A stretch of DNA of 64,000 bases from Owenia fusiformis (lineage: Eukaryota; Annelida; Polychaeta; Sabellida; Oweniidae). A program made the translations under genes and the position numbers. The DNA lies in the NCBI GenBank assembly GCA_903813345.2, contig CAIIXF020000011.1, positions 4,054,571 through 4,118,570 of the forward strand, read 5' to 3'. This document shows, one piece after another, positions 36,370-48,200 of this stretch (within the stretch, counting starts at the first letter, position 1; each line of letters begins with the position of its first letter). The notes beneath the pieces are model-generated. The model was not told where the DNA came from and did no database searches. It saw nothing but the letters and a program-made list of their open reading frames with translations.

Positions 36370-38950
36370 GTGGATTAAAGGTGAAGAAAAGTCATTCATT
36401 AAAAATCAAAAAATTCATTTTTCAATGAGTTAATCGATTAATTCCAAATTTTAACACATTATTAATCATAGCAAGAAGGACACTAAAGAATCAAATAAAT
36501 TAGAAAAACTTAATTTGCAAATTATTTTTCTGTGGAAATCAGAACCATCGGCTGTAAATATTAATCCTTTAATTCTTAACAAACGGATTAGTTATCAGTG
36601 AACAAAACTCATGTCATAGAAATTAAATACTTGGGGATTAAAGTTTTATTTATATTGCTCTGACATGTCAATACATGTACGAGATGGTGAAAAACTGCAT
36701 GATCTTGAAAGAATTGTTGGCCAAGGGGAGGGGGTCGCTAGGTACGGGTCTGTATAAATGCGTAATGTATTTAGCTGAATATTGAGCATTTCTGTGTCAA
36801 GACTGTTTTTTGGCTGACAAAGTGAATACAGGTGGGTGTGCCTGTGTAATATAAGAGGGGGATTTAAATGTTGTTTATTGTAACCTTGATGTGACAGAGA
36901 AACAATAGAGTAAACATGTGAGGAAAACTTATTAATTAAGAATTAAAAAATTATTTTTCCAATGAATTGATCGATTGAATCCAAATTTTAACACAATGTT
37001 AATCATAACATGGGGGATAATATACAATCAAATAAATATAAAAAACTTAATTTGCAAAACTATTTTTTGTTTAACTTAGAATCGTTGGCTGTAGGAAATT
37101 AATCCATTGACTCTAACAAACAGATTAGTAATCAGTGTTAACGAAACTCATTTAATAGAAATTGAATAATTAGGGATTAAAGTCTTACTTATCATATTGC
37201 TCTGACATACATGTATCTGTATGTCCATACTGTTTGTTATTTGCATCAGTTTGTTCTTCCATGCACCAATTTGCTCAAAACATAATCATCAATTTGTCAG
37301 ATGAAACATTTGCAATGAATGTAAAATGCGCCCGTTTCTTTATTTGCATTATTACATTATCAACTAAACATACCGAATCTTGCACCTTTTGTATATGTAT
37401 ATATTGAAACGGAAAACAAAGAATGATTAATAAAACCAGCTGTTATAAACAGAAATGGTCCAATTCTAAAAGAAACAATTGTATTGCACGACCCTCCCCC
37501 ATGGCCACAGACCTGTATCAAAGGCGTAATGTATTGAGCTGCAATTTTGTGTTATAAACGTTTTGTGTGGTTTGCGAAGTGAATAGTGGTGTTTGTTTGT
37601 GTCTGTGTAAGAGAGGGCTTTAAATGTTGTGTGTTATATTAAACTTAATGTTACAGAGAAACAATGGAGTTAAATTGTGAGGAAACCCCATAATTAAAAA
37701 TCAGAAAATTACTTCCCAATGAGTTAATTGATTGAATGAACTTAATTTGTATTTTTTTTGTGGAAATTAGAGCCATACATGGAGGCTGTAGAAATTAATC
37801 CACTAACTCTAACAAACAGATTATTTATCAGGGTGAACAAAACTCAGTTCATAGAAATTGAATACTTAGGGATTAAAGTTTTACTAATAACATTGCTCTG
37901 ACATGTCAATACATGTATGTGAATGGTGAAAAACTGCATTTCTTTAAAGAATTGTTGGCCAGGGGAAGGGGGTCCTTAGGTACGGGCTTGTATAAAATGC
38001 GTAATATATTAATTGAATATTAAGCAGTTCCGTTTCATGACTGTTTTTGGTTGGCAAAGTGAAGAGTACAGGTGGTTGTTCGTACCTGTATAAGAGGGGG
38101 ATTTAAATGTTGTTTGTTGTAAACCTGATGTGACAGAGAAACAATAGAGTAAAAATGTGAGGAAAACTCATTTATTAAGAATAAAAAATTAACTTTCCAA
38201 TGGATTGATCGATTGAATCCCAAATTTAACACAATCTTAATCATAACTCGAGGGACATTATTCAATCAAACAAATATGTAAAAACTTAATTTGCAAATAA
38301 TTTTTTGAGAAATAAGAACCATCAGCTGTAGAAATTAATCCTAACAAACGGATTAATTAGTGTGAATGAAACTCATTTCATAGGAATTGAATACTTAGGG
38401 ACTAATTAAACGGCTCAAAAATAAACTCATATAATCCGGTTTTGATTGCAAATGCCAACATATTATTTGCTCCTGACTAGAATATTATTCTATATTATAT
38501 AGCATTATATGTTGTTCCCTTCAAATAATACACGATTGATATTATTAAATAAAAATTAATTTTCAAAAATAGTTATTATATCTTATTTCGCTATAATACA
38601 GGAAATAACTGCTTACCATACAGGAAAAAATATTCTCTACGATTCCCTCTTATTGCAACTATACTAAACATTTTATTGTATATTATTTTTACTTCAATAC
38701 CAAGTGAATTGAAAAATGTAACTTTCCACAGACTTAATGAAATAAATCCAAAATTTAACACGGTGTTAATTATAATTCGACCTTCATTGTCCAATTTAGT
38801 AAAAGTAAAAAGCTTAATTTCTAAATGACTTTTTGATGGAAATTAGAACCCTCAGTTATAGAAATGACCAGATTAATCTGAACAAGCGTATTAATTAGCA
38901 TTGATAACAAAATACATTCAATGCTGGACTTTGCTTTTAATCTGTTAAAA
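36370..38950 (+). repeat. second internal repeat family, about five copies, 500-750 bp spacing
   Basis: A module with AATGAGTTAATCGATT, AAATTTTAACACA, AACTTAATTTGCAAA, TAGAAATTAATCC, AACAAACGGATTA and GAATACTTAGGGATTAAAG recurs near 36390, 36930, 37690, 38160 and 38700. Between copies a less conserved segment with TGACATGTCAATACATGTA and CAGGTGG is partly shared. Confidence 0.75.
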
Positions 38951-39359
38951 CAAACTCTGGAACTGAAGTTATTACGTAATATCGCGTATAAGACGCGTAT
39001 AGTTTGTTTTGAGGTAGAATAAGAGAAGAATAAGTCAAGTATAGTTTGATATAGTCTGTTTTTATTTAATATAAGTTGTTTTTCACCGCATATAGTAGGT
39101 TTGATTCCTACTTTGAGGCGTATAAGTGGAAAATAGTTCAGTAAAGATATACACTCTGCAATGATATATGCAACTTATTTTAGTTTATATGGGCGTACCG
39201 GAGAGTATATCAGGACTTATATTAAAGTGTTCCGTTTTTAGGAATATGGGAGAAACTATTCTCGCCCATATTTTAGGTGAAATTCAAACTATATGGGGGT
39301 TATTCTAAAAAATAGTTTGCTATAGTACAAACTATATTTGGCTTTTTTCACAGTGTTAC

Positions 39360-41446
39360 TCTTGGCCATTTGTTACAGTACACGAAGTGATAGAACGTTG
39401 CCGATCAATCCACATATAATTACGACTAGTGTCATATATTTCCTCCTATTTGGTATTCAAAAGTCCTCAATAGATGGAGCTCTCATGGTAGTTGCTATTA
39501 TTGTTGAATTGAGACTCGATGACTCCATTACGATGCTTAAAATAGAAGTTGAAGCTTCAGTAGCGTCTGTTGTTGTCTTTTCAGTTCAGTTTTCAGTCGT
39601 CCCATTTTTCTCCATTGCAAGTTTTTACCTCGCACACACTGCAACAATTAATTAAAAATACCATTCAGTACAGTTGTATGTTTTTGCGGAATTTTCCTCC
39701 CTCGTTGTCTTGTTAATCTAAGATTTGACTTATCTTTTTGAAAAATTTCTCCATTCGCCTCCAGTTTTCAAATAATACAATAGTTCTAGCGAACATTTTT
39801 ATAATACGTCAAACAGTTTAAGTACCTAATGAAATTATTTGTTTATTATCTATTTTACTCGTTATACATTGAAAGGCTTGCACTTAGTGTGGAAGATCAA
39901 TCAAAATAAAACCTTTTATTTCATAAGGGCTGATAAAAAAGCAACCCTCAATGTATATCCTTTAACACTACCAGGCCATAAACACTTTTTGGTACTTCCC
40001 TTTGTAACGTGTGGTCTTGTAATGCAATGTAGGTTGTCGTATTTACATTTTCGTTGATATTTAGTATCCGTCCTCAGGTGTAGTACTAGGATTCTGTAAT
40101 GCCTCTAAATGGGAGTTTGTCATATTGAAATGCTGCAGTGGCATGCAAGTTGTAAGTCTAAATGCTTTAAGAGAGTTCAACCTCCAGAAATTAAAGACAT
40201 ATGTCAACTTAAAGTTTGATGGTTAACATGCCGTAAAAGTTGTTCGTATATTCGTTGTTTTCTGAAGCAGATGGGGTTGGCTTTTTGGCTCTACTTGTTT
40301 CAACATCGTGAACTGTCTTGCTGAAATGTCATGTTAATTTAAAGGCGCTTCGACAGCTTAGCCGGACAAAGGAGGTATCCTAATCCAAAATTTGCAAATA
40401 ATTCCATCTCAGAAGAGAGTTGAAATTCTGACGGATTTTGCCTCACGAAAATAATATTTCATTCAGCTGATGGCACATTGTTCGGTTCTGATCGAGATGA
40501 ACGGTTCTACAATGTACTGAGATTTGCGAACCATACAAAAAGAAAGGTAGCAAGTGATATGAGCAAGGGAAGGGGAATAAAAGAATAATATGATTGACGT
40601 CAGGTCAGTTTTAAAATCCAATTGTAGAGAAACTTGGAAGTAAGAAATTGAAATAAAGAAAACGTACGATAGAACAATATTGTCTTTGGTTGAAGAGCTT
40701 TTAATATTTGGCAAAAACAAACCTTGGTCAAGACGGACTATATATTGAATGCTGTTACTATGCTAGAATATTTTCTGTCCCTATATCTTGACACTGTTAC
40801 GGACGCAGCTCTACTTATCCCCCAAACATTCCAATGGGTCAATGTCGTAGTTATAAATACCTTGAGTATTTTCCTCTCACGAACTCTTGTATTCACAAGT
40901 TCTGATGATGCCGATTGGCCTGGCCGTAGAAACATATATAGCTGATAAAAAGGCGTTTGAGCTTGTTGAAGCTTTGTTAACATATGCATGTGGTTTTTCA
41001 TAAACATTCAATTCCTGACTATTATCTGAGTCTGTTGAGCGAAGTAAATACTCGATCATGCGAAATTGTATCAGTTATTTGAACACTTATCCAAAGCGAA
41101 ATAAAATTTACAGTTATTGAAAAATATATAACATTTTATTAAAAATCTGTTTCTTATTTCTTCTCTAAAATTATTATTAAGTGTGTAACACTGTAGAATG
41201 TTTGTTTTGGTAATACAGTTTGAGCCCAGTTGCACATTTTACTGGTTACACTTGTTTATAAAAACATTTGTTTTAAAGAAAGATGTCACTAGAGTATATA
41301 CCTTCAAAGACAATATTCCACTTTATACTACATTTTCGTTCACTGGGCATGTGCTCCCGTCGGATGAACGCAGTGGGCTTCATTAAAAACCAGTTGAACA
41401 TAAACAATAAAAGATCTTCTATGAATGTTCATCTCTCTGGTAGTAA
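39360..41446. other. non-coding stretch
   Basis: No gene is recognised. The hydrophobic open frame at 39338-39655 starts inside the terminal repeat of the 6.6-kb element and shows no family features. Confidence 0.4.
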
Positions 41447-41847
41447 TGTACTATTAACAAAGTTGTTGATTTTCTTTCTCAGAGATATTTCTTTTTCTTT
41501 TTGACGTTTCGTAGGATGTCCATCCTACTTCTTCAGAAATAAAATTATATTTGAATCAAACTGAAATAATTAATTCTTAAATAACAATGAGAAAAATAGC
41601 AACCGTTACCATAAAAAACTTCAATGATGTAATATACAATTAAAAATTAGTGCACTTTCTAGGTGGTATGTTGTGTAATACCTTAGTAACGTTTTTAATT
41701 GTATATTACATCATTGTTATGTAATAATTAATTATTTCAGTTTGATTCAAATATAATTTTATAAGTAGGATGGGACATCCTGCGAAACGTCAAAAAGAAA
41801 AAGAAATATATCTGAGAAAGAAAATCAACAACTTTGTTAATAGTACA
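41447..41847. mobile_element. 400-bp foldback element with long inverted arms
   Basis: TGTACTATTAACAAAGTTG at 41447 is matched by CAACTTTGTTAATAGTACA ending at 41847. The arms continue through TTGATTTTCTTTCTCAGA, TCTTTTTGACGTTTCG and the GTAGGATG hairpin to about 41640 and 41690, nearly the full length. The left arm on the minus strand carries a hammerhead-like core. Confidence 0.75.
41503..41536 (-). ncRNA. candidate minimal hammerhead ribozyme core
   Basis: Read on the minus strand: CTGAAGA, then A, then hairpin GTAGGAT-GGAC-ATCCTAC, then GAAACGTC. The hammerhead consensus is CUGANGA, stem II, GAAA, with helix III starting A-U and cleavage after UH. Here helix III would be the minimal AC/GU of the type reported for Penelope-like retroelements, likely needing a dimer. 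The one unpaired A before stem II and weak stem I (U-rich against A-rich) reduce confidence. The other arm of the element has lost the CTGANGA box. Confidence 0.4.
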
Positions 41848-43547
41848 ATAAAAATCTATTGTGCAATAATATATGCATATTGTACACGAATTTGTATTCC
41901 GGTTTGATTGCTTTTGATTTGGCTTGTAACCTCTTATGTATTGATGCTAATTAATTATCTGGTATTAATTCTTAATAACATGTGATCAGACCTCTAATTA
42001 CAACAGGCCACATGCTTAGCAATTGCACTATAGATAATCTAATATATATAAATGTCATTGTGTCACGATGACTATGTTTTCCATCTATTTTTATTGCACA
42101 AGTCAAAGGTCATAAGATTTATCATTTATTAGATTCAACAGTTTATGATGAAGCAGGTAAACAGACTGTAGTCCTAATGTGAAGAAGATATCGAGGGGGG
42201 AGGGTGATCCGACGAAGCTGAGAATATTCTGTTTCCCAGAGAAGCCGATGAAGAGGGGGGCATTCACTATGCTAGGCTCATATTTTCCGGATTTAGAAAT
42301 ACAATTATTACATATGTTTGATGACGTTGGCACAAAGATGGCAGTTGTGTTTGTTGATACGTTTATTTATCTCCATTGCAATACAATTTGAAAATGTTTA
42401 AGTTGGTTTGCAAAAAATCGCTAGAATGAATAGATTTCACTTTGGTTTGAAATACATAACGAAAAGGAATGCAGAAAATGTTGGGTCTGAATGAATTCAG
42501 TAAACTAATACGTATGATTAAATGCATGATATGGTGTATTATTTTGTCATGGTGTAGTGTAGTGTAGTGTAGTGTAGTGTAGCGTACAGTTATGGTATTA
42601 ATGTTACTAAAAATAATTATACGTATGTCTAGTTATAACGGGTCACGGCTGTTACAGTTTTTCTCATTCGTTTATTATCCAAAGTTTATTTGACTAGTGT
42701 TATTTTAAATTCGTCTGAGAATAATGGTATCAATATTTGAATACTGCGATCCATTGAATGTACAGGATATTTCTCCATAAATCACGTTTTCAAAACAAAG
42801 GTAAAAATAAAGTACTTTCAAAAGTATCAAAAGATATCGCAGCATCGGTCTTTTCACCCAGATGGCATTATTCGGGACTAAATAAATATATCATTAGATT
42901 AGTATTTTAATCTTACTTTTCATTCGTGTTATAAAAGAAATAAAAGACATTAATACTGTAACATGTTCAAACGGAAGGCTTTCATTGTTTTCGTAAGTTT
43001 TGGTCTGGTCTTATCCTCTTAAAGTATTAAAAGGTAACCCGTTGAATAGCCCCCCTTTATTCTGGCCCTATCGATCACAGCGTTTTATCCGATCAGCCAA
43101 TTTATACCCATTCACCCCGGCTGGGTATCAATTATATGAGATGTGACATTTGGTTTAGTCACAAATACTATGGGACCTATATATACCAAGCATTACAGAG
43201 TAGATCTCCGGACTAAATCAGTTCAAGAGAGGGTCGATCTTGGACAGTGAAATACGATAGACTTGGCCAATTTCTACAAGCTCGGGGCGTTCATGCTCAT
43301 AACGGGTACATTATCTGGATATATACTGTAAACTACCGAACGATACTCACGAAAATAAAACACAGGGATTTAAATTTCGAGCCGTATCGCTGGTAAAGAT
43401 TCCAAGAGGAATTCCCAAGATCACGTGACCTGTGCTATCTTCAGCAGCCATATACAGTTTCCATATTGGGGATTCCGTCATCAATTATAAACACACAGCT
43501 ATTTCTTCGCCATCACTTGGACGTTAAACATACACCCATCAGTTGGA
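41848..43547. other. non-coding stretch
   Basis: No gene is recognised. A GTGTA microsatellite lies at 42552-42582. Confidence 0.35.
42552..42582. repeat. (GTGTA)n microsatellite
   Basis: Six uninterrupted copies of GTGTA. Confidence 0.9.
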
Positions 43548-43646
43548 TATAAGCATAAATAAAGGACGGTAGACTTCTAGCTCAGACTGTAGCTGATGTC
43601 AGAGGCGGCACGAAAACAACAACATTCGAAAGTAAAATGTCAAGGT
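43548..43646 (+). promoter_or_regulatory. candidate promoter and first exon (ATG then donor)
   Basis: TATAAGCATAAATAAAGG (43548-43565) resembles a TATA region. About 75 bases later, ATG TCA AG|GTATGT (ATG at 43637) gives a start codon followed directly by a strong donor. Many animal genes begin with such a tiny coding exon (MSR...). No downstream exon was found before the intronless four-jointed gene, so this may belong to a gene I failed to see or be chance. Confidence 0.3.
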
Positions 43647-44477
43647 ATGTTATGAGATTTTTGGCAACATTGGGTGTTTTTGTAAATATTTAGATTTTTG
43701 ATGGACTTTTTCTTAATCGGTGAAGGGTTTTTAACTGTTGGATTTAATGCTTCATACAGAAGGATACATAAGGATAAAAGCATTAAATTGTTTTCCTCGG
43801 AAAAATATATCGACTGATGACACATATTTAGCCCTGGTTTATATAAATGTATCATGATACGCATACAATGCCCGATCCTTCGATACCTTTTGCATTCGTT
43901 CGACTTCACTTCTTAAAAGAGAGCTTCATCTTCAGACTCTGCGCGCAGGGTAATCCTTGAACTAAGGGTCGTCTACAATGTGGGCCTTACATAATGTACA
44001 TGCTATACACCGCGGCGGGCCATCGTGTGAAAAAAGAACAATTCAAGATGAAGAAGCTTGCATCGGGATATCTTCTTCGACTCCATCACAAATAATATTT
44101 TTCTCAAATTTCCATGTTTTTGAAATAGACCACACCGATGGGGACGAAAATGTGGTCCTCTATGGATTGTGGTCTCCTTTTTACTAATGGTACTCACCCC
44201 TCTTATGTGTTGACTACACACCTTTTATCAATTTGGGGAGGTGTGTAGTTTGGGGGTGGAGGGAGGACGGGGGGGGGGGTGGATCCCAACGGGTGTATAT
44301 TTTCTGGGTTTCCCATATACAGTAAACATACATAGTGACCTTCTTGAAATTAATAGCTATACCCCTCCATACAATTATCCCCGGGACAATAATCTCTTGA
44401 ACACCTTATACTATATTCTCTTTTACACCGGACAATTATCCCAAAGTGGACAACTTTCTCCTAAATAACACTTGAAG
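43647..44477. other. non-coding stretch
   Basis: No exon is recognised. A poly-G tract lies at about 44269-44279. Confidence 0.3.
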
Positions 44478-44830
44478 AAAAGAAGTTAAAATCGAGTCCA
44501 ATACTGAGATATATGTGATGTCATACACAGGAACCTCGAAAGCCGCGGCTTGGAACCTTCTACACTATAATTACAAGAACAGAGAAAAGAGAGGTTAAAA
44601 TCGAGTCCAATACTGAGATGTGATGTCATACACAGGAACCTTGAAAGCCCCGGCTTGGAACCCTCTACACTATAATTACAAGAAGAGAGAAAAGAGAGGT
44701 TAAAATCGAGTCCAATACTGAGATGTGATGTCATACACAGGAACCTTGAAAGCCAGGGCTTGGAACTTTCTACACTATAATTACAAGAACGGAGAAAAGA
44801 GAGGTTAAAATCGAGTACAATAGATTAATG
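44478..44830. repeat. tandem repeat, unit about 105 bp, 3.3 copies
   Basis: GTTAAAATCGAGTCCAATAC starts near 44485, 44594, 44699 and 44804. The rest of the unit includes GTGATGTCATACACAGGAAC and CTACACTATAATTACAAGAA. Confidence 0.9.
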
Positions 44831-45034
44831 TTATGCAAGATATAACCTCCCTGGAGTATCAGGTGTTGAATGGAGTCATCAGCTTGCGATTATCTCATTT
44901 CATTTACATTGTCTTATGGGACTACATGTTGTCAAGTAAAACTCATTAGTGAAGCAGACCGTCTGGTTGAATCAATTAATCTAAAGAACAATAGCAATTG
45001 TCTATGTAAGGTATGTAATGTAACTATATGTATA

Positions 45035-45235
45035 GCAGGCCCGTAGCCAGGGGGGTTCGGGAGGTCCGAGCTAACTCCCCTGGCTAAAAATTCATTCAAA
45101 ATCATGCAGTTTTTTCACCATACACTTTTCAAGTGATTTGAGCCAAAGTTGTCAAATATGAATCCCCATCGAGTTCTTTTATAAGTGCCCCATCCCCCCC
45201 CCCTCCCCTGGCAAAAAGCTTGTTACGGGCCTGCT
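45035..45235. mobile_element. hAT-like MITE, CAGGCCCGTAGCC end
   Basis: The left end, CAGGCCCGTAGCCAGGGGGG, and the right end, TTGTTACGGGCCTG, are inverted, with a GGGGG/CCCCC subterminal pair. This terminal motif is common among hAT-derived elements of many animals. An 8-bp target duplication is not clear. Confidence 0.6.
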
Positions 45236-48200
45236 TAGTCTATACATTGGTGCACACTTTGTTCCGAGAAATGCATAGAGAGGTGGTTTATATCCGCTAA
45301 TGGGTAAAATGAATCTCCCTAAAAAATCAAAGGATTTATATATGGAACATGCATTTCGCCTCTTCCCACTCCAAGATCATTTGTCTAGAGGGTGAGGTAG
45401 TCGAAATGGAGGGGGGGGGGGGTGGTTACATAATTTCAATTACCATATGCGGTCCACTGGTTTCAGCCTCTGATTTCAAAGTTCTTCATTTTCAACCTGG
45501 CCTTATAAAACCATCTTATAACCTAATTTAAGGTATGTGAAAATTATTCTAAATCAATTTGTGATGTATGTAGAACCAAGTAGAACAGGAGCTTTCTCGA
45601 TAAATAATGAAAAAACTAACTAGTAGAAACGACCAACGATTAAAAGTCACAGCAAAATGAATTTTTAAATATAAGCTGTATGAATTACAAAAACTTTAAA
45701 CATAAGTATAGTTCTATTTTGCAACAACTGTTCTTGTGTACTTTAGAGTTGTAAACCATTAAAATCATCATAAATCACATTATGTTTATACAAGCCATCC
45801 AGCGTGCCAAATCTGTTCTAGCTTTACTGAGCAAGAAAAAAGATGCTCTCAGAAATTAACAAAATACATGGCTCTGAAAATAACCCAGACTGCATATGAA
45901 GATGCTAATATTTATTCAGATACGATAAATCTGAATGTGGCTTCAGTTTTGAATACAGTACAGTTAGTTTTATTTGATTTTAATTAAATCTGTATTTTGA
46001 TAATTATGATAAATAATACTTATGCTTATCTCTGAGCTTGGTAATTACAGTGGAGCCAATTGTATTACCCACCACGATTACCTCCTACCCCCAGATGCCA
46101 CAAATTTACCCCCTGCCCCTAGTATATCAAGAAATTACTTCTTTATCATCCCGACGCTGCGTTTATGACACGTCTGTACTTTTGCTGTTACCGTAATCTT
46201 AAACCAGGACTAAACTTCTCCACTTCAACGATGCTCAACTCTTGAAAAAGCGAACTAAAAACGTCAAATAAACGTCATTTACGCTCGGAAATCCCCTATT
46301 CAAAACACAACCTGGCATTTTTAAACGGCGCATTAAAAATGATGCAGGTACTTTACTTCACCCGAAGTAACAGTAAAAAAAACTTGTAAACACTATAAAT
46401 GGTCGTGAAAATCATTCTCAAGAGTATATCTTTGAGCAAGGAACATGAGAGGGAAAGTTAGGAGAGATTAATGACAAGTTTGACCTCATTAGGGTTTTAC
46501 TGGCAATAATCTGTCAACAGACTTGTTGTCTTATTATCTCACCCCTTTCCAGACTGATAAAATAAGTTGGTGGTCGTATTTTAAAATGCGAAATACGGGA
46601 AGAGAGGGTAAAGTCATCAAGGAATAGAATAGATAGTTATGTTGTTAATACTCTAAATTGTATAGAAATGCAAGAAAATTGGGTCGTTTATTCAAATTTT
46701 AGAGAGAAAACGCGTAGAATGTGCATGAATCCTGTGATAATTTTCCCATAGGTAGCTAACATAACCCTGTGATCTGTGAGATAACAGCGCCTGGGAATAA
46801 GTAGATATTGGTGGCCGCTCTTTCATGCAGATTTTGAAGTTCACTGAACTGTTTCGGCTTGCTCTATTGAACCATCCTTTGGTTCTGGTTACATTTCAAA
46901 TGGATAAATATTTTGGGGATTTAGATTGCGTTTCATTGATTTTATAATTTGAGATTATTGTATGTAGTGTTACCCATAGGTACATTTAAAAAGGAAAACA
47001 AAACTGTTTGGAATGGTTTATTGGTATCTGATTGGAAAATAGGCTATTGCCATGGTTACTATGATTTAAGTTATTTTTCTATAGATACAAATTAATATCT
47101 CACATTCAAATGAATAGATGATACAATTGTAAAGTAGATGTATTTGAATTTCGCAATATACCCCTCGCTTTTGTAAGTGAGGCTAATTCATGGTTAAGAT
47201 GCGGGGTATGGATATGATTTAATTAATTAATTATCGTATACATAACTGAAGTATACCAATATAGTATGTACATCTAGCAAGTTGGTTAGTAATTCAGCTT
47301 TAGAAAGGGCGCTTTCCAATTTCACAATGTTCATCCAATCGCAAAAAACAAATGATGAAAAAAACATTAAGATCCATTACTGAGAAATTATAATCCGAAA
47401 CTACCTCAGTGATATCTCCATTAATTTGTCTATTCTCGATGCCCCAAATTTTCTTTGACTATTTCTGAGAAAAATTTGATATTTTATAATTATGGCTTCT
47501 CACACCTTTTAGAATGGTTTATATTTGAATAATGTAAAGTAAACCGATTTTTAAAATAGAATCCGGATCATGATTCAAAGATAATATTTAAAAAATGTAT
47601 TATCTATTTCAAACAAAGTCTCAGTTTACATATCATCTTTGTTATTTATAACATACATTGACAGCAGTGGAAATTTATCAGAAAAAACTCAGCTGTCAAA
47701 TAGTAACAAATAATACGAAAATGAAAACCGTATTGAAAATATCGATAAATTGTCACGAAATTCTTTAATTGATTAATAAAGCAACCTCCAGATATATTTT
47801 CTTTTATACAGGCAGGCATATCGTGCGGAATGTTGTATTTTGTGGTACCGATCGATCAAGGTATAAAAGAGATATATACATATTTGATACCGAGAGTAAT
47901 GCACTTAATAAACTTCGAACGTCAAGAACTGAAAGCTCTCCTAACACGCAAACTGATTTTGTTCATAACGATAGCTTTATTCTACGATATACATGTATCG
48001 GATAATTATTTGTGTGGATATTTTATTAATGAATTGTTTCCCACAAAAGAGTCATTAATTTTAACGACGTTATTGGTTCAATTCTGTACAATTGCAGGGA
48101 GGGGGTCTCAAAGGAACTCTACCCCTTGCTATGCAATGTTCAAGCGCGTGGTGTACCAATTAACCTTTCAAATAATGAGTCAATTCAAACATTAAATTAT

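Larger units (their letters stand above)
32755..39355. mobile_element. 6.6-kb satellite-bearing DNA element, CACTGTG termini, TTA target duplication
   Basis: The left end is CACTGTGCAAAAAGCCAAAT. The right end is its inverted partner, closing TTTTTTCACAGTG. TTA stands directly outside both ends (32752-32754 and 39356-39358). The terminal repeats run about 290-370 bp (to about 33043 on the left, from about 38978 on the right) with recurring CAAACTAT motifs. The interior holds a 152-bp satellite (33655-36340) and a set of larger repeats (36370-38950), with no recognisable protein. CAC ends and a 3-bp duplication fit the CACTA/CMC group, which is an inference. It is non-autonomous. Confidence 0.75.

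Noticed and set aside
39338-39655. Hydrophobic 105-codon open frame that looks like a membrane protein
   Set aside because: It begins inside a transposon terminal repeat and has no family features; hydrophobicity follows from T-rich sequence.
44486-44734. Minus-strand open frame with repeated MTSHLSIGLDFNLSF
   Set aside because: Direct product of the 105-bp tandem repeat; no sign of selection for a protein.
47769-48195. Overlapping plus-strand open frames (78 and 121 codons)
   Set aside because: No recognisable domain or exon signals; hydrophobic stretches are due to AT-rich DNA.
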